A stretch of 64,000 nt of DNA from Mactromeris polynyma (taxonomy: Eukaryota; Mollusca; Bivalvia; Venerida; Mactridae), in the NCBI GenBank assembly GCA_032209605.1, contig JASFXZ010000016.1:2976001-3040000 (forward strand), in the 5' to 3' direction. Shown piece by piece: positions 1 through 11,002 of the stretch. Numbering within the stretch: position 1 is the first letter of the stretch; each line of letters opens with the position of its first letter. The notes beneath the pieces are model-generated. The model saw only the letters and a program-made list of their open reading frames with translations. It made no database searches and was not told the DNA's origin. The translations under genes and the position numbers were made by a program.

Positions 1-1667
1 TGTATTTAAAATGTATCTGTTTGTGAATATGATGTATTATAATATTCTTCCCATTTAACCAGAAAATCAAATTCTTTATTGTTTCACTCTGTCAAAAAAT
101 ATGCCGCATTAGTATGTGCACGAGGTTGTTAAAAATTGAAACATTTATGAGTTGAATTCCGAAATATATGATAGTGATCTGTCATGTTTATACCACTGAA
201 AGTTAAAGAATACAAGGTTTAGGAAACAAAAGTATCTATTTTCCTGCTTGCTTTCTTCATTCATATCGTCACCGATACTATACTTTCCAAATATGTCCCC
301 CCCCCCTCTCTCTCTCGTATTTGTCTCATTCAGCTTTCCCTGAAACTGAATACTCATAGAAATTAGGATTGTTCTTTGGTCAGACAGTTCATTTCAATTT
401 ACAGTTCTGATCACGTACGTCAGGTTAACCTCAACATGTGCCTCATTGTCATACAACTTGTGAGTATTCAATGTGAGCAAATTATTACTTTTATAGAGTC
501 TTACAGGAGAGGCTAATTTACGATGTTTCTTCAAATTGTACAAATACATAATATTGACACATGAAGTCAGGTGACATATTGTGACATATCTTCTTCACAG
601 TTATATTACGACTCTTCAGGTCCCCGGGTGGCATTATTATCCACTCCATGAAAGACCCACGGCGTCTTGTACCCGATCTCATACTGTCATAAAACTATAA
701 TTTTGCCGCATTAAAATGTCGTTAAGTTACTGAAATTAGCTATATAACATGGTAATCATTTTGTGCAAATTGATCAGTCATAGCATATTCATGAGTTGTT
801 CTTAATTCTTTAAGTACGTTTTATGTTAAATTTGTGCATTTTACTGTATGCAGTATAAACCAAACTAAAGTATTCGCAAATATAAATGAGGGGACAAAGT
901 ACATACATACATTTCAACAATCCTACATACAGCCTTAGTGTTCTAACGGTGCCCCCAACATTGTATTACAAATATCTAGGTCTTGTTTACAGTGTATTTT
1001 GGTGCAAGGTCCTTGTGCTCTCTCAACACGCCCCTTTTCGAACCCAACCCTACCTTTACATGTTGAGTTAAACATTTCCCTTGTAATGTATGTCCCCTTT
1101 GTAGACTTTACTGAATTAACTGTGTACACAATTAACAGATTTGTACTTTTTTATGTAATATGCACTTCAGAGGACATATTAAAGGCTTTGATCAGAGCGA
1201 AAAAGTTGCTTTTCAAACAGTACAGGATTATGTTATGGTCAAACATAGAACAGAGAATGTGCATCTTACCGTATCTTACATTTGAAGCCAATTTAGGAAG
1301 CCAGGAAATATGTTTTGTACTGAAGAGCATGGTGTATCCTTAATCGTTTTATTTATCTATATAATGACTGCACCTGTTCCCAGTGGTGATTTGAATAAAA
1401 AAATGTATCTTACCGTAAAAATGAAAGAAGAAGAAGAGGTCGAGAAGAAATGCCACAAACACAGTTCACAGCTACCCAGAAAGCACAATAAGATTTGAAA
1501 AATTAAATGCATGGAAGCAATCACAAAAGCGTAGAAGACATCATATGTACGAGCACGTGAATTAAGCCCTTCCAATATGTACTCGATGACTTATCAAGTA
1601 AGATGACTTATCATACTCCTACTATGTTTATTACTTGCAGAGGAGCACGTTGGTATCACTCGTAGAG
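1..1667. other. upstream non-coding DNA, no gene seen
   Basis: AT-rich sequence with no convincing exon. A C8+ run followed by CT repeats lies near 298-320. The short frames on both strands between 886 and 1575 overlap each other, lack splice context and look like chance. It lies upstream of the promoter-like region near 3.6 kb, so it is probably intergenic. Confidence 0.5.
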
Positions 1668-2075
1668 ATACACAGGGACACAATGGACTGGCATGGTATC
1701 GTCAATACACAGGGACACAGTGGACTGGCATGGTATCGTCAATACACAGGGACATAGTGGACTGGCATGGTATCGTCAATACACAGGGACACAGTGGACT
1801 GGCATGGTATCGTCAATACATAGGGACATAGTGGACTGGCATGGTATCGTCAATACACAGGGACACAGTGGACTGGCATGGTATCGTCAATACACAGGGA
1901 CACAGTGGACTGGCATGGTATCGTCAATACACAGGGACACAGTGGACTGGCATGGTATCGTCAATACACAGGGACACAGTGGACTGGCATGGTATCGTCA
2001 ATACACAGGGACTCAGTGGACTGGCATGGTATCGTCAATACACAGGGACACGGTGGACTGGCATGGTATCGTCAA
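1668..2075. repeat. 37-bp minisatellite, 11 copies
   Basis: Eleven nearly identical 37-bp units (core 'ACACAGGGACACAGTGGACT', then 'GGCATGGTATCGTCAAT'). Single-base variants are scattered among units (CAATGG at the first, CATAGTGG in two, ACTCAG, CACGG). Because 37 is not a multiple of 3, all three + frames cycle through the same 37-residue peptide. The 160-codon frame across the array is therefore a by-product and not a gene. Sequence just left of the array (1632-1660, CTTGCAGAGGA...) resembles the SINE tail at 10937, so the array may have grown from such a tail. Confidence 0.95.
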
Positions 2076-2858
2076 TAGCAGCATGAGCCCGTTATGGTAT
2101 CACCTTTATTCGTCAACTAGAATAAACTTTTCAATGGTATTTTTGCAATATGACACTTTGCTTATTGTTGGATGATTTTAAATAATACTGTAAGCGTTAT
2201 GGCAGGATTTCCATGTATATGTAAGGTTGAGCTAGGTGCTCTTTCAAGCGTTCCTCTGAGTATGGCTCAGAGTTATCAAAGCATACATCTTCCTTTTCTC
2301 ATTGCAGTTAGTGTCTTTAGTCAGTTCATGTATGTTTGTGGAGTTTATTCTTAGCAATATATATACATGTGTGTGATGACCACCCATTCGCTACACTCCC
2401 ACATGTTCATTTTCCTTTCTACTCATAATTTAATCTACATTACTTTGATAATAAACAGAGGGTATGAGAATGTATTGAACACGGAGATAACACTTAAATT
2501 TTATAACGGTAAGCCAGGTGTTGTAATACTGCGAATTATGTTTTCATGCATATATTTATTTATTAAAGTCTCATCTTTGTACAAAACATAGATATACAAA
2601 TAGTAAAGACTATAAAAACATAAAACATTGCACAAAGCAATTCAAAGAAGTATAAGAGACTATTTAAGCATACACCTAATACATAAAATTATACAAAATG
2701 TATACGATATATTATAAGACTATCGTGTGTAGCCAAACTATATGATACAAACTATTGAAGCGGCTCTAGTATGCATTGTGTGTGTTTGTTCGTTTGTTTT
2801 CGGGTTTTACGCAGTTTCTCAACATTATTTCGTAATATCCGGCGACCAGTGCTCCCCG
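2076..2858. other. non-coding stretch between two arrays
   Basis: No exon, RNA gene or recognisable mobile element is seen. Short open frames exist but carry no coding or splice signal. Confidence 0.4.
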
Positions 2859-3086
2859 AAGTCACCAACAAGTACTAACCTACTCCTCCGCAAGCAACTG
2901 ACAACTTCTCCACATAAGTCACCAACCAGTACTAACCTACTCATCCGCAAGCAACTGACAACTTCTCCACATAAGTCACCAACCAGTACTAACCTACTCA
3001 ACCGCAAGCAACTGACAACTTCTCCACATAAGTCACCAACCAGTACTAACCTACTCCTCCGCAAGCAACTGACAACTTCTCCACAT
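2859..3086. repeat. 57-bp minisatellite, 4 copies
   Basis: Four head-to-tail 57-bp units starting AAGTCACCAACCAGTACTAA. Units differ mainly in the CTCCTCC/CTCATCC/CTCAACC triplet. As 57 is divisible by 3, both strands stay open (19-residue repeats such as KSPTSTNLLLRKQ on +), which produces frames of 143 and 110 codons that I do not regard as genes. The unit is a diverged match to single-copy sequence at 53893-53970 (shared blocks: ACTAACCT/ACTGACCT, TTCCGCGAGCA/CTCCGCAAGCA, TTAATCAGA/TAAATCAGA), so the array is an amplified part of a dispersed repeat. Confidence 0.93.
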
Positions 3087-3145
3087 AAATCAGAGTTCAG
3101 AGATGGAGGACAAATGTCCAGTATATATATACATATATATATATT
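3087..3145. repeat. dispersed-repeat end plus TA microsatellite
   Basis: Right after the array, AAATCAGAGTTCAGAGATGG and GAGGACAAATG continue the dispersed repeat that seeded it. A short (TA)n/ATAC tract follows at about 3121-3145. Confidence 0.55.
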
Positions 3146-3617
3146 TGTCATTTCCAATTATATCCTAGAATAAGTGTTTCTGTTTTATTAAAATCATCAG
3201 CCCACACAGATCTACACTATCCTGTTGCGTTGTATTACATTAATCTGGCAGTTGTGTTAAGTTTGTTTCTCACTTGGAAGTGAAGATTACAATGCATGTA
3301 CCACGAACTAGGTTTAAATAGTTTAATCAGAGAGGGAGAGAAACGAGAAGGGTTAATGGTAACAAGTTTAATAGAGTTTAAAAGTGATTCACTGGCAAAG
3401 GTTTAATAAACTTAATTATTTTGTTTTTTTGTATTAAAGATAAATACATTTTGGTTTATAAAACTGATAGACCACAAACACTACGGTGAACATTATAGAG
3501 ATAAAATTGTAAACAGTTTGTATAAGTATACTCGGGTTTAGTTTAATACTTCGATCACCCTTTTTAGTGCGTAAATTTATATGAATGGATTTAATGGCAG
3601 TCAGTCGTAAACTCGAC

Positions 3618-3775
3618 TGATTTCTGATTGGCTAAGATGGATTTCATTCATACAAAGGTAGAGGGAGTATGACAATATTACAATAGTTATGCTAGTATTT
3701 ATATAGTGTGGTCTGTAGATCTTGCTCTGTTCATTGGGAATATATAAAACATATACAATACTTATCTCTGCTTAG
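3618..3775 (+). promoter_or_regulatory. promoter-like region: CCAAT and TATA boxes
   Basis: CTGATTGGCTAA near 3622-3633 matches the inverted CCAAT (NF-Y) consensus YSATTGGYY. TATATAAAA at 3741-3749 is a consensus TATA box. Transcription would start about 30 bases later, near 3770, followed by a leader of about 600 nt to the ATG at 4379. The order and direction fit the exon downstream. The motif spacing is longer than typical and such motifs are common in AT-rich DNA, so this remains a prediction. Confidence 0.4.
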
Positions 3776-4378
3776 ACGCTTTTCTACCGACTTATGCAAG
3801 ATTTTCATTTTGCTGAAGACTTTTCAGTTGCTGTAGTTGTTAAATTAGTTGTAAAGTTATAACTTCTAAAGTTTGCTATCAGTGCATTTCTTGACATTTG
3901 GAAAAAAAGGTATCAAAGAGAATTGCAAAAGGCAAGACGTGAACTTTATTTGACAGAGACAGACGATTTCAACAACTTTTGAAAGATAGTTTAAAATTGT
4001 TATAAACATTAATTTGCATCTGAAAAAATATTTTTGATGAATGTTTTAACGTTTTGACTGTATGATATTGACAGATTTGTTGTAAATTTATTAATTGCTT
4101 TAAATGTAGATTTTGATGCAAATTGAGATTAATTTTAAGTTGAACACTACATGAAAGAGAGAACAAGTGTGTTGTACATAATTATATAAAGAGAGTGGTT
4201 TATTAACATTTATTTACTGGATATTAAACAAGCAACATTGAAGGGAAAAACGTTTGAAGGATTATTAATGACAAATATGAAAATCGTGAATACTATTAGC
4301 TGTAACTTGATGTGAACGGTTTTTTACCAAGATTAATAAATGAGACACAACTGATTGTTTATCAAATTTTGTATAGAA
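3771..4378 (+). other. predicted 5' leader of the secreted-protein gene
   Basis: Predicted untranslated part of exon 1. It contains upstream ATGs; the first, near 3794, opens a short uORF (starts MQDFHFAEDF, about 21 codons) that closes before the main start. An in-frame TGA at 4352-4354 shows the main frame does not extend upstream of 4379. A leader intron cannot be excluded. The actual transcription start is unknown. Confidence 0.35.
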
Positions 4379-4441
4379 ATGCATACATTGAGTGAACACG
4401 GGGCAAGAGGAAGACACTGGTGGATAGCTGTGATACTAATG
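4379..4441 (+). CDS. coding exon 1: start and first half of signal peptide
   Basis: This 21-codon exon opens with the first ATG after an in-frame TGA (4352) and reads MHTLSEHGARGRHW followed by WIAVILM. It ends with ATG|GTATGC at 4441/4442; that donor has G at -1, A at +3 and G at +5. The exon ends in phase 0, and the frame meets TAA soon after inside the intron. The peptide has a basic n-region (Arg/His) and the first six residues of a hydrophobic core. The core is incomplete alone but is continued exactly by the phase-0 exon at 53316 (VLFVYG). From this I infer an N-terminal signal peptide of a secreted or membrane protein. I do not recognise the family. The weak points are the shortness of the exon and an imperfect donor (T at +4, C at +6). 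An RNA read joining 4441 to 53316 would settle it. Confidence 0.5.
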
Positions 4442-7400
4442 GTATGCTTTTCATTACATAATTACTTATTTTAGTGTTAATTGGCTATTTTAATGTTAAT
4501 ATTTTCCGAGTAAACTTCGTCATCAGGAAGTCTACACTGTGCAGGATGGGTTTTGTTTTCATTGAGCATGAAAATGCAGTCTGCATTAGAAGTTTATCGA
4601 TGCAATTTAATAAATTAGATAAGTGTCGTGTGCTGTGTTGGGTTTAAGGAGATTTGTAGTAGCTTTTGTATAAAGTATGATAACAGTCAGTTATGATTGG
4701 TTGCCGAATATTTGGTTACTTGAATTTGTTTGTATAGGAAATACTCAGCCGAGACTTGTGGGAGGGGAACACGATTAAGTGCTTTAACTCAACTACAGCT
4801 AGAAATAAAAGATATTTTAATTATACGATTTGTTCCCTATGGTCATTGGCAGTAAAGGGGTTTCTGATGTATGGTTAAACTGCTGTATAACGCTGATACT
4901 GTTTATTTCTGAGCTATTTGCTGTTGAGTACTTCAGGATGCTGACTGAAAAATCACGAAGTTAATGTGACAAATTAATGTCAAACACAATTAAGATTTTA
5001 TCATTGTATACCGCTTGTTAGCAAATCCTAGATCGTCAGTAAGTGATCGCAGCCCGAGGCTCTCCAGAGAATGTTTCCCTGTGCTCTGTAAACAATTTAA
5101 AAGACCATTTCTATTGTTTATTGAATTTATATTTTTGTAAGTGTTCTGTTTGGTTAGTGGGCTAAATGTATTATTGTTTAACTTGAGGAAATGGGAAACA
5201 ATGATATTTCAAGGCAAGATTTATTGCTGTTTTTTTTTTGGACAAAAGTTTGAAAATTAGAAGCGTAGTGTATTGTGTTTTACAAATTGGGACATATAAA
5301 AAGGTTGAATCTACACCAGCAGTAATGTTTGATGGATTTATTTGTTATTGTTTTAAAGGTGAATGGGGTTTATCCTCGGGAGTTCTGACTTGCTGTATAT
5401 TTCATACTTCAAGTGCATGAAAATGCAAAATGGAGAAATATTTTCCCGATCAGTTTAGATATATGTCACTTAACGTAGTTGTTGAGTTTAATAGCGATAA
5501 GTCAGTGTATGTACATGGAACCCAGTCGCTTGTCATTTATGATAGATGTATAGTATGGTAATGTTTGAGAGTTGAATAGCTTTTGTCATTTTATGTTTTG
5601 TGTATTCTGCACACCAGTAGTGGTTTAGTTCGAAGATAAGTTTGAATAATGATCCTGCCTTCTCATGCAGTTAGTAACAACAATGTAAATTTACCAAATG
5701 CATTTTGTTCGTCGTATTAAATATGGAGGTCTATTTGTGAAAATTAGGAAGCGTGAACCGACCCTTCGTAGTACGATTTAAGTATGTTATTGTATGCAAG
5801 TGTACGGATAGAGATTTTCATTCATATCAAACAGTGTTGAAGTCCTAACCTTTGCCAATTTTTTGGCAAATAAATTGAGAGTACGGAGTGTATTGAAATT
5901 TTATGTTACGTATCATATACTTGATATAATATGTAAGCCGCAATTTATTCATTAGAATTTTAAATGAAGCTGTTAGCGATTTTATCTACCTGTTAATATT
6001 ATGCCGTTGTTTGCACCACTTTTGAAATTTGTCTGTAAAACACGACTGGATTTTACGTTCGTCGTGGTGTACGAAATGACACATATTTGATTGCGATATC
6101 GTCTGCTAATAAATATGACGGACAGTTCTTTTGTTGAATGATTGACGTTTGTTAAATTTGTTTACTTTTTTGATTGGCATTCTCTTTGAAGCTGGACTTT
6201 TTTGGGGGTGCAACCTTTCGTTTTGGTTCTTTTTTTCTCTTGACGTTTGTGTAGTATTCAGCTTTTAAAAGGACACATCGCAAGCAGCAAAGTAAGAATT
6301 GGGGCATCAATTCAGAAATCTCGTTTTCAATGGCATGTATCAATCTGCCTCTTAAGAATTGAAGTGTACGTAGTAATTTTTATACCAGGAGACTTTACAT
6401 GCGTTCGTTCGGCGTGTGAAAATTACTGATTTTATCCTTCTATAATTTTTCTTGTGGAAAATAGATCTGCATTGCTTGGGTTGAAACTGACTCAATAATT
6501 ACATAAAACTTCAACTAAAAAAATGTTTTACATGCAAATATTTTATGTAAAATATTGATAAAAAGGATTCTTTTGAGTGGTTTGACAAAAATCTTGACAA
6601 AATCTTGACATTTCATTACTTATATTTAAGTATACCCGGTAAATGTAAAATATTAGTTTACGAGGTCGATGTGCTACATACAGATCAGCTGGAGATTTTA
6701 CTGTGTTGGTTCACGGGTATAGGCTGTTTTAAAATTAACTACCAACTTGCCTTGTAAATGTTATAAGTAGCATTGAGAGTTGATTATTTAAATAGACTTT
6801 TTTTACTTTGATATGTGAGAAATGATCCATGGCAATGAAAACGGATATTTTTTAAGAAAATTGTCAAAGTTGGAAAAATGGCAGGCAATTAATGCAATGA
6901 TTAGTAAAACTATGTACACACTTTAGAACATAAAGCAAACATTTCGTTATCCATTTCAGCTTTTGCTGATGTCTGTGCGCAAAAAAAAAAATATTTTGAT
7001 TATTTCTGGACAGCTTGATCGGTCTTTGTCAGAATGACCTTTATAGTGATATTTTTCATTCAATTTTGTAAAAATAATATTTTTTGCTAATTTAACCAAA
7101 TCATGGTTATAAAATTTCTAAAATTGGCCATAAAAGATGGATTAATAACTCAAAATACATTTAAGCAGTCAAAGTTGTATTTGTTGCTAGGAAATGAAAT
7201 AGATTCCTGATATTATATGATGAATACAATTGATTGACTTTACCATATAAATCATAAAGACTGTATAATTTTGTATCGAGATAACTCTGGAATCAAATTA
7301 AGTCATTTTAACAACATATTGCACTAGGATTTTATCAATGCTATCATAAGAATGATAAATTCATAGATTTTGCCTTTATTGCAGATTTATACCGACAGAC

Positions 7401-7698
7401 ATTATCAATTCCTTATTGACATTATGTCACCAATTTATGTTATTGACTGACCCATCGTACGTTTAGAGGATTTGACACAAAAATATTTTAACAACGTCTT
7501 GACCAAAATTGAGTTACGATAGTTCTGCACTAGTCCCACGCTACGCAAACACGGGGTTGCCTAAGGATTTATATGCTTGTAGGTGTTGTCGTATGTCTTG
7601 TCATCCTCGACTTGGTTAGACTTAAATTGCAATTAATTGTATTAAAAGTAAATCAAATAGTCGATATTAAACTTCAACTGTGTATATGTTGGTGGTAT
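4442..7698. other. intron sequence, nothing specific seen
   Basis: AT-rich with poly-T and poly-A runs. A small perfect hairpin (TTTGCCAA-TTTT-TTGGCAAA) lies near 5850-5870. No exon, SINE head or TIR pair was recognised. Confidence 0.4.
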
Positions 7699-7887
7699 CA
7701 GTAAGTACAATAATATCTCTCGTAAAGACAACCTCTAAACTACGACCACTTCGTAGATGAGACTATATTTTCACCGACCAGTTTTTATTTCTTATACAAT
7801 ATTTTAACCTGATATAATAAGACCACCTCTCAACTAAGGCCAACCTTCTGAAGTGCCAGTGATGGTCGTGTTATTGAGGTTTTACTG
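7699..7887. mobile_element. pogo/Tc1-like MITE, degraded copy
   Basis: Its right end, TTATTGAGGTTTTACTG followed by TA, is identical to the end of the intact element at 9937-10115. Inside are related phrases (AATAAGACCACCTCTCAACT, ATGGTCGTGTTATTGAGG). The left end (CAGTAAGTACAA) has diverged. It is non-autonomous, with no transposase. Confidence 0.7.
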
Positions 7888-7952
7888 TACAGTTATGGCA
7901 CTGAATTTCTAGCCCACCTCTAGTGTGTTCAGTAGCACATTAGTAAGTCATC

Positions 7953-8618
7953 AACAAGAAATATCTTTAAAAAAGATTGTCAGTGCAACTTGAAGTTTGC
8001 AAATTTGTTGCAATCTGAAGGTTAAAAATTTGTTGTACAACATAAAAAATGCCTTAATGTCATTCAATTACGCTATACTATACAGAAACTCCAAGACCTG
8101 TAAGGGGAGATAACTGCATATGAGACTGCATCAATTGTAACTACTCGGCTGTATTCGGCAGAGCCAATAATGCCGAGGTGTTCCGAATGAGACTGCATAA
8201 TAAATAACTCTGTAGTGTGATTAGTCATAGACACAGTATAGTCTGTTTCAATATAGTTCAACATTACTTATTGCATAAGTCGTGAACACACATCCATGTT
8301 AATAAACTTGTTACATAGCGATTTATCTGATTAAAACAATATAAATCTTCACGACTGGTACATAAAACCAAGAAGGTCTTCTTAATTTCAACACCTGATA
8401 ATTCCCTGTGGTGATGAATAACAACACTACTTACTGGATAAATCTTGAAATACACTATACAAAATGTTAACCAATCTGCTTCAAGGTTACACACAATTTT
8501 AAATTGAAGAGAAATTGCACGAAATTGCCTTGGTGGTTAACGTAAGATTTGATTGGTTTACAAAACACTGAATATGCAAATAGCAAAACCATGTTAAAGT
8601 ACGGCTGCGCCGAAAAAA
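7953..8618 (+). mobile_element. 'TCGGCGCA' element, copy A (long)
   Basis: About 666 bp, matching the reverse complement of 16087-16764 nearly end to end, with the outer parts also matching 44215-44476. It begins AACAAGAAATATCTTTAAAA and ends TACGGCTGCGCCGAAAAAA. The short inverted ends (TCAGTGCA here, TCGGCGCA in the other copies; TGCGCCGA at the right) suggest a DNA transposon or MITE family. I see no target-site duplication and cannot assign a superfamily. On the minus strand a frame at 8264-8494 (contains ADWLTFCIVYFKIYPVSS) corresponds to the open frame of copy B. It is probably not coding: most differences between copies change the amino acid. Confidence 0.85.
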
Positions 8619-9233
8619 GTTGCCAAAATAAATTAAACCCGTAGAACACAGTCATAAATATGGGTTGCTATAATATTTCAACCTTTTAAAGCTAGTAATT
8701 CAAGTCTGTTTAATATCAGTACTAGACAAATAAAATGATGAAAAAGCCTCTAGGTCATATACTTGTGAAATTTGCAGCAATTTTGTGTCAATTTGGAGGT
8801 GAAAATTGTCCATAAGTGGTTTATACTATGAAAATGAGTATTAATAATGTCAATTTAATCATAATGTCAACGAAATATGTGGTCAATGTAACTTAACTTA
8901 GGAGTCTTGTAAATAAAATGGTAATATTTTGAATATAAAGGAAGATGAATCGATCATGTACTGGAAGAATAATAAAGCTTGTTACGGTTTTTACCCACAC
9001 CCTGTATAGTATTCATTGATTGACAGGATTATCTCGTCTTGTTAACAGTGTATGACCAAAAAAAACACTTTAATTAAAGCAGATAATTCACAGTTGGTGG
9101 GCAGAACTTTCACTTCAAACAATTTCATTATTTCTGACTCATTTTTGACAATTTAAATTCTCTTTGACAGATAAATATTGAGTTTAAAAGTGTAAAAAGT
9201 GTTTAAATCGATGAAAGAAAACCTCTTCTCAGT

Positions 9234-9484
9234 TCATGAGAATAACATACCGTAAAACATTGAAATTAAGAAACTGTTTTTTGTCCCGGCTGTTTCATAT
9301 TCATGGAAAATGAGAGATTTATAACCGTGATTTGAATAGTCTCGGTCTGAGGTTTCAAAAATGAGTTCGGTGATCAGTCTCAGAATGCAGCCATACCATT
9401 GGTTAATTTTAAGACTGTGCTCAGACACAGCCTATCAGATGCTCAAGTTTTGCTGCTGGTCTCCACACATATGAAATGAAGAGT
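9234..9484. other. non-coding sequence left of the GTTCATGAA array
   Basis: No exon. It may be the left part of the dispersed GTTCATGAA-containing repeat, since a similar TTCATGAAC cluster occurs at 21800-21920, but I see no defined boundaries. Confidence 0.3.
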
Positions 9485-9608
9485 TACAATTCATGAACAA
9501 TTCATGAATTGTTCATGATCCCAGTTCATAAATAGGTTATGAATAATCCATGAAAAACAGAAATGGAACTTATTCTTGAAATGTTTATGAAATATTCCTG
9601 TTCCTGTT
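9485..9608. repeat. cluster of TTCATGAA palindromes
   Basis: Repeated TTCATGAA, GTTCATGA and AACAATTCATGAATTGTT motifs, imperfectly spaced, lead into the regular array at 9609. A second cluster of the same words lies at 21800-21920. Confidence 0.7.
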
Positions 9609-9807
9609 CATGAATTGTTCATGAATACTAAATGAATAGGAAGTACATGAATTGTTCATGAATACTAAATGAATAGGAAGTACATGAATTGTTCATGAAT
9701 ACTAAATGAATAGGAAGTACATGAATTGTTCATGAATACTAAATGAATAGGAAGTACATGAATTGTTCATGAATACTAAATGAATAGGAAGTACATGAAT
9801 TGTTCAT
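9609..9807. repeat. 37-bp minisatellite, 5.4 copies
   Basis: Five perfect-looking units plus a partial one (CATGAATTGTTCATGAATAC, then TAAATGAATAGGAAGTA). Each unit contains the palindrome-rich CATGAATTGTTCATGAA. The lack of variation among units suggests recent expansion or homogenisation. It is unrelated in sequence to the 37-bp array at 1668. Confidence 0.95.
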
Positions 9808-9936
9808 AAACAGTTTTCAAACTTCAGACATTGGACACTGTCTATGCTGCTTTAATCTCAATTGATTTGTAAACAGTTTTACACATAGGGCAATTATTGT
9901 CTGATATTGATATTGTTCCAATAATTACTGAATATA

Positions 9937-10115
9937 CAGTAAAACCTCACTTAAAGACCACTTTCAATAATAAGACCACCTCAAAACTAAGAACACAATT
10001 TTCAAGTCCATTTTCACTGTTCTGCTCTTTATTCAACCTCAATATTAAGACCACCTCAATAACATGACCAGTCTTCAATGATCCCAAGGGTGGTCGCATT
10101 ATTGAGGTTTTACTG
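9937..10115. mobile_element. pogo/Tc1-like MITE, intact, TA target site
   Basis: It begins TA|CAGTAAAACCTCA and ends TGAGGTTTTACTG|TA: 13-bp perfect terminal inverted repeats flanked by the TA dinucleotide typical of Tc1/mariner/pogo insertion. It is 179 bp with no coding capacity. Internal phrases such as AAGACCACCTCA recur in the copies at 7699-7887 and 28872-29050, defining a small family. Confidence 0.85.
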
Positions 10116-10423
10116 TACATAATAAAAAGATATTCTTACAAATCCCTATATGGTTTTATTGATGAATTTGATTTGGTCTAGCAACCTTACATATTGCCTT
10201 ATTTGTCATTGGGAAATTATCAACAAAAAATTCTTCTACCGGTATTTTTAAACCACACAAGATTTTTTAACAGTCGGATTAGACAATGTAAATCAATTCT
10301 CATGACACTTAAATAAAAGAGTTCAGTAACCTTTACAGTACTTGGGAATAATAGGATTTAATGGCTTGATAAACCTCGGTGAAACTATCTATGTTATATT
10401 TATTGTGGTCTAGATTGCTTGTA

Positions 10424-10573
10424 TCTTAGTGCACAGGTGGCCGGTGAGTAGCCATGACATTTAAAACCCGCATTGAAAAAAAAAAATTTGTTCACTCTGT
10501 TCTTATAGTAAATTTTTTTTTCAATGCGGGTTTTAAATGTCATGGCTACTCACCGGCCACCTGTGTCTTAGTG
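10424..10573. mobile_element. hAT-like foldback MITE with 8-bp target duplication
   Basis: The element proper is 10432-10565 (134 bp). Its arms (10432-10484 and 10513-10565) are perfect 53-bp inverted repeats beginning CACAGGTGGCCGGTGAGTAG and separated by about 28 bp. TCTTAGTG flanks it on both sides (10424-10431 and 10566-10573). An 8-bp duplication with CA...TG ends fits the hAT superfamily. Perfect arms and duplication imply a very recent insertion. The centre is a poly-A/poly-T tract with no coding capacity. The overlapping short + frames here are not genes. Confidence 0.93.
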
Positions 10574-10916
10574 CAGAAATACTTTAGTCCTTCTATTTGT
10601 GTTAGTCCTAATATAAATGATCTGAAACCAAATTTGTCACTTCTTCATTTAAAATATATCTTTGTGAGTCAAGAATATCATAAAATTGTCATGGGTTTAT
10701 GGGTTTATTAAGATTTCTGTTTCAGTTTACAATGGAGTTAGTTGTTACCCTATGGGCAGTAACTCGGGTCTTGTTGTGAGATTCAGTCTGGATTCAGTAA
10801 CAATGGTGATCTGTAACAGAAAATATGTACATTTCTATACCCTCATGACAAAAATAATGGATACTTAAAAAATCATGTAGTAACTGATGAAGTCTTTATT
10901 CTGTTCCAATATTTCT

Positions 10917-11002
10917 CCCCCACCTCTGAATTATGTTGCTTGCAGAGGAAGATGTTGATACTGGTTCAGGTTATCCAGGAACACTGGCCAAGGTCAACTG
11001 AG
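10917..11002 (+). mobile_element. SINE 3' part, truncated
   Basis: CACCTCTGAATTATGTTGCT, TGCAGAGGAAGATGTTGA and CCAGGAACACTGGCCAAGGT follow the order of a tail shared by many molluscan tRNA-derived SINEs as I remember it. No tRNA-like head with A and B boxes lies upstream, so this is a truncated fragment. Confidence 0.55.

Noticed and set aside
1693..2175. 160-codon + frame with MVSSIHRDTVDWHG repeats
   Set aside because: Produced by the 37-bp array; all three frames show the same peptide and there is no splice or promoter context.
2742..3173. 143-codon + and 110-codon - frames
   Set aside because: Both arise from the 57-bp array, whose period is a multiple of 3.
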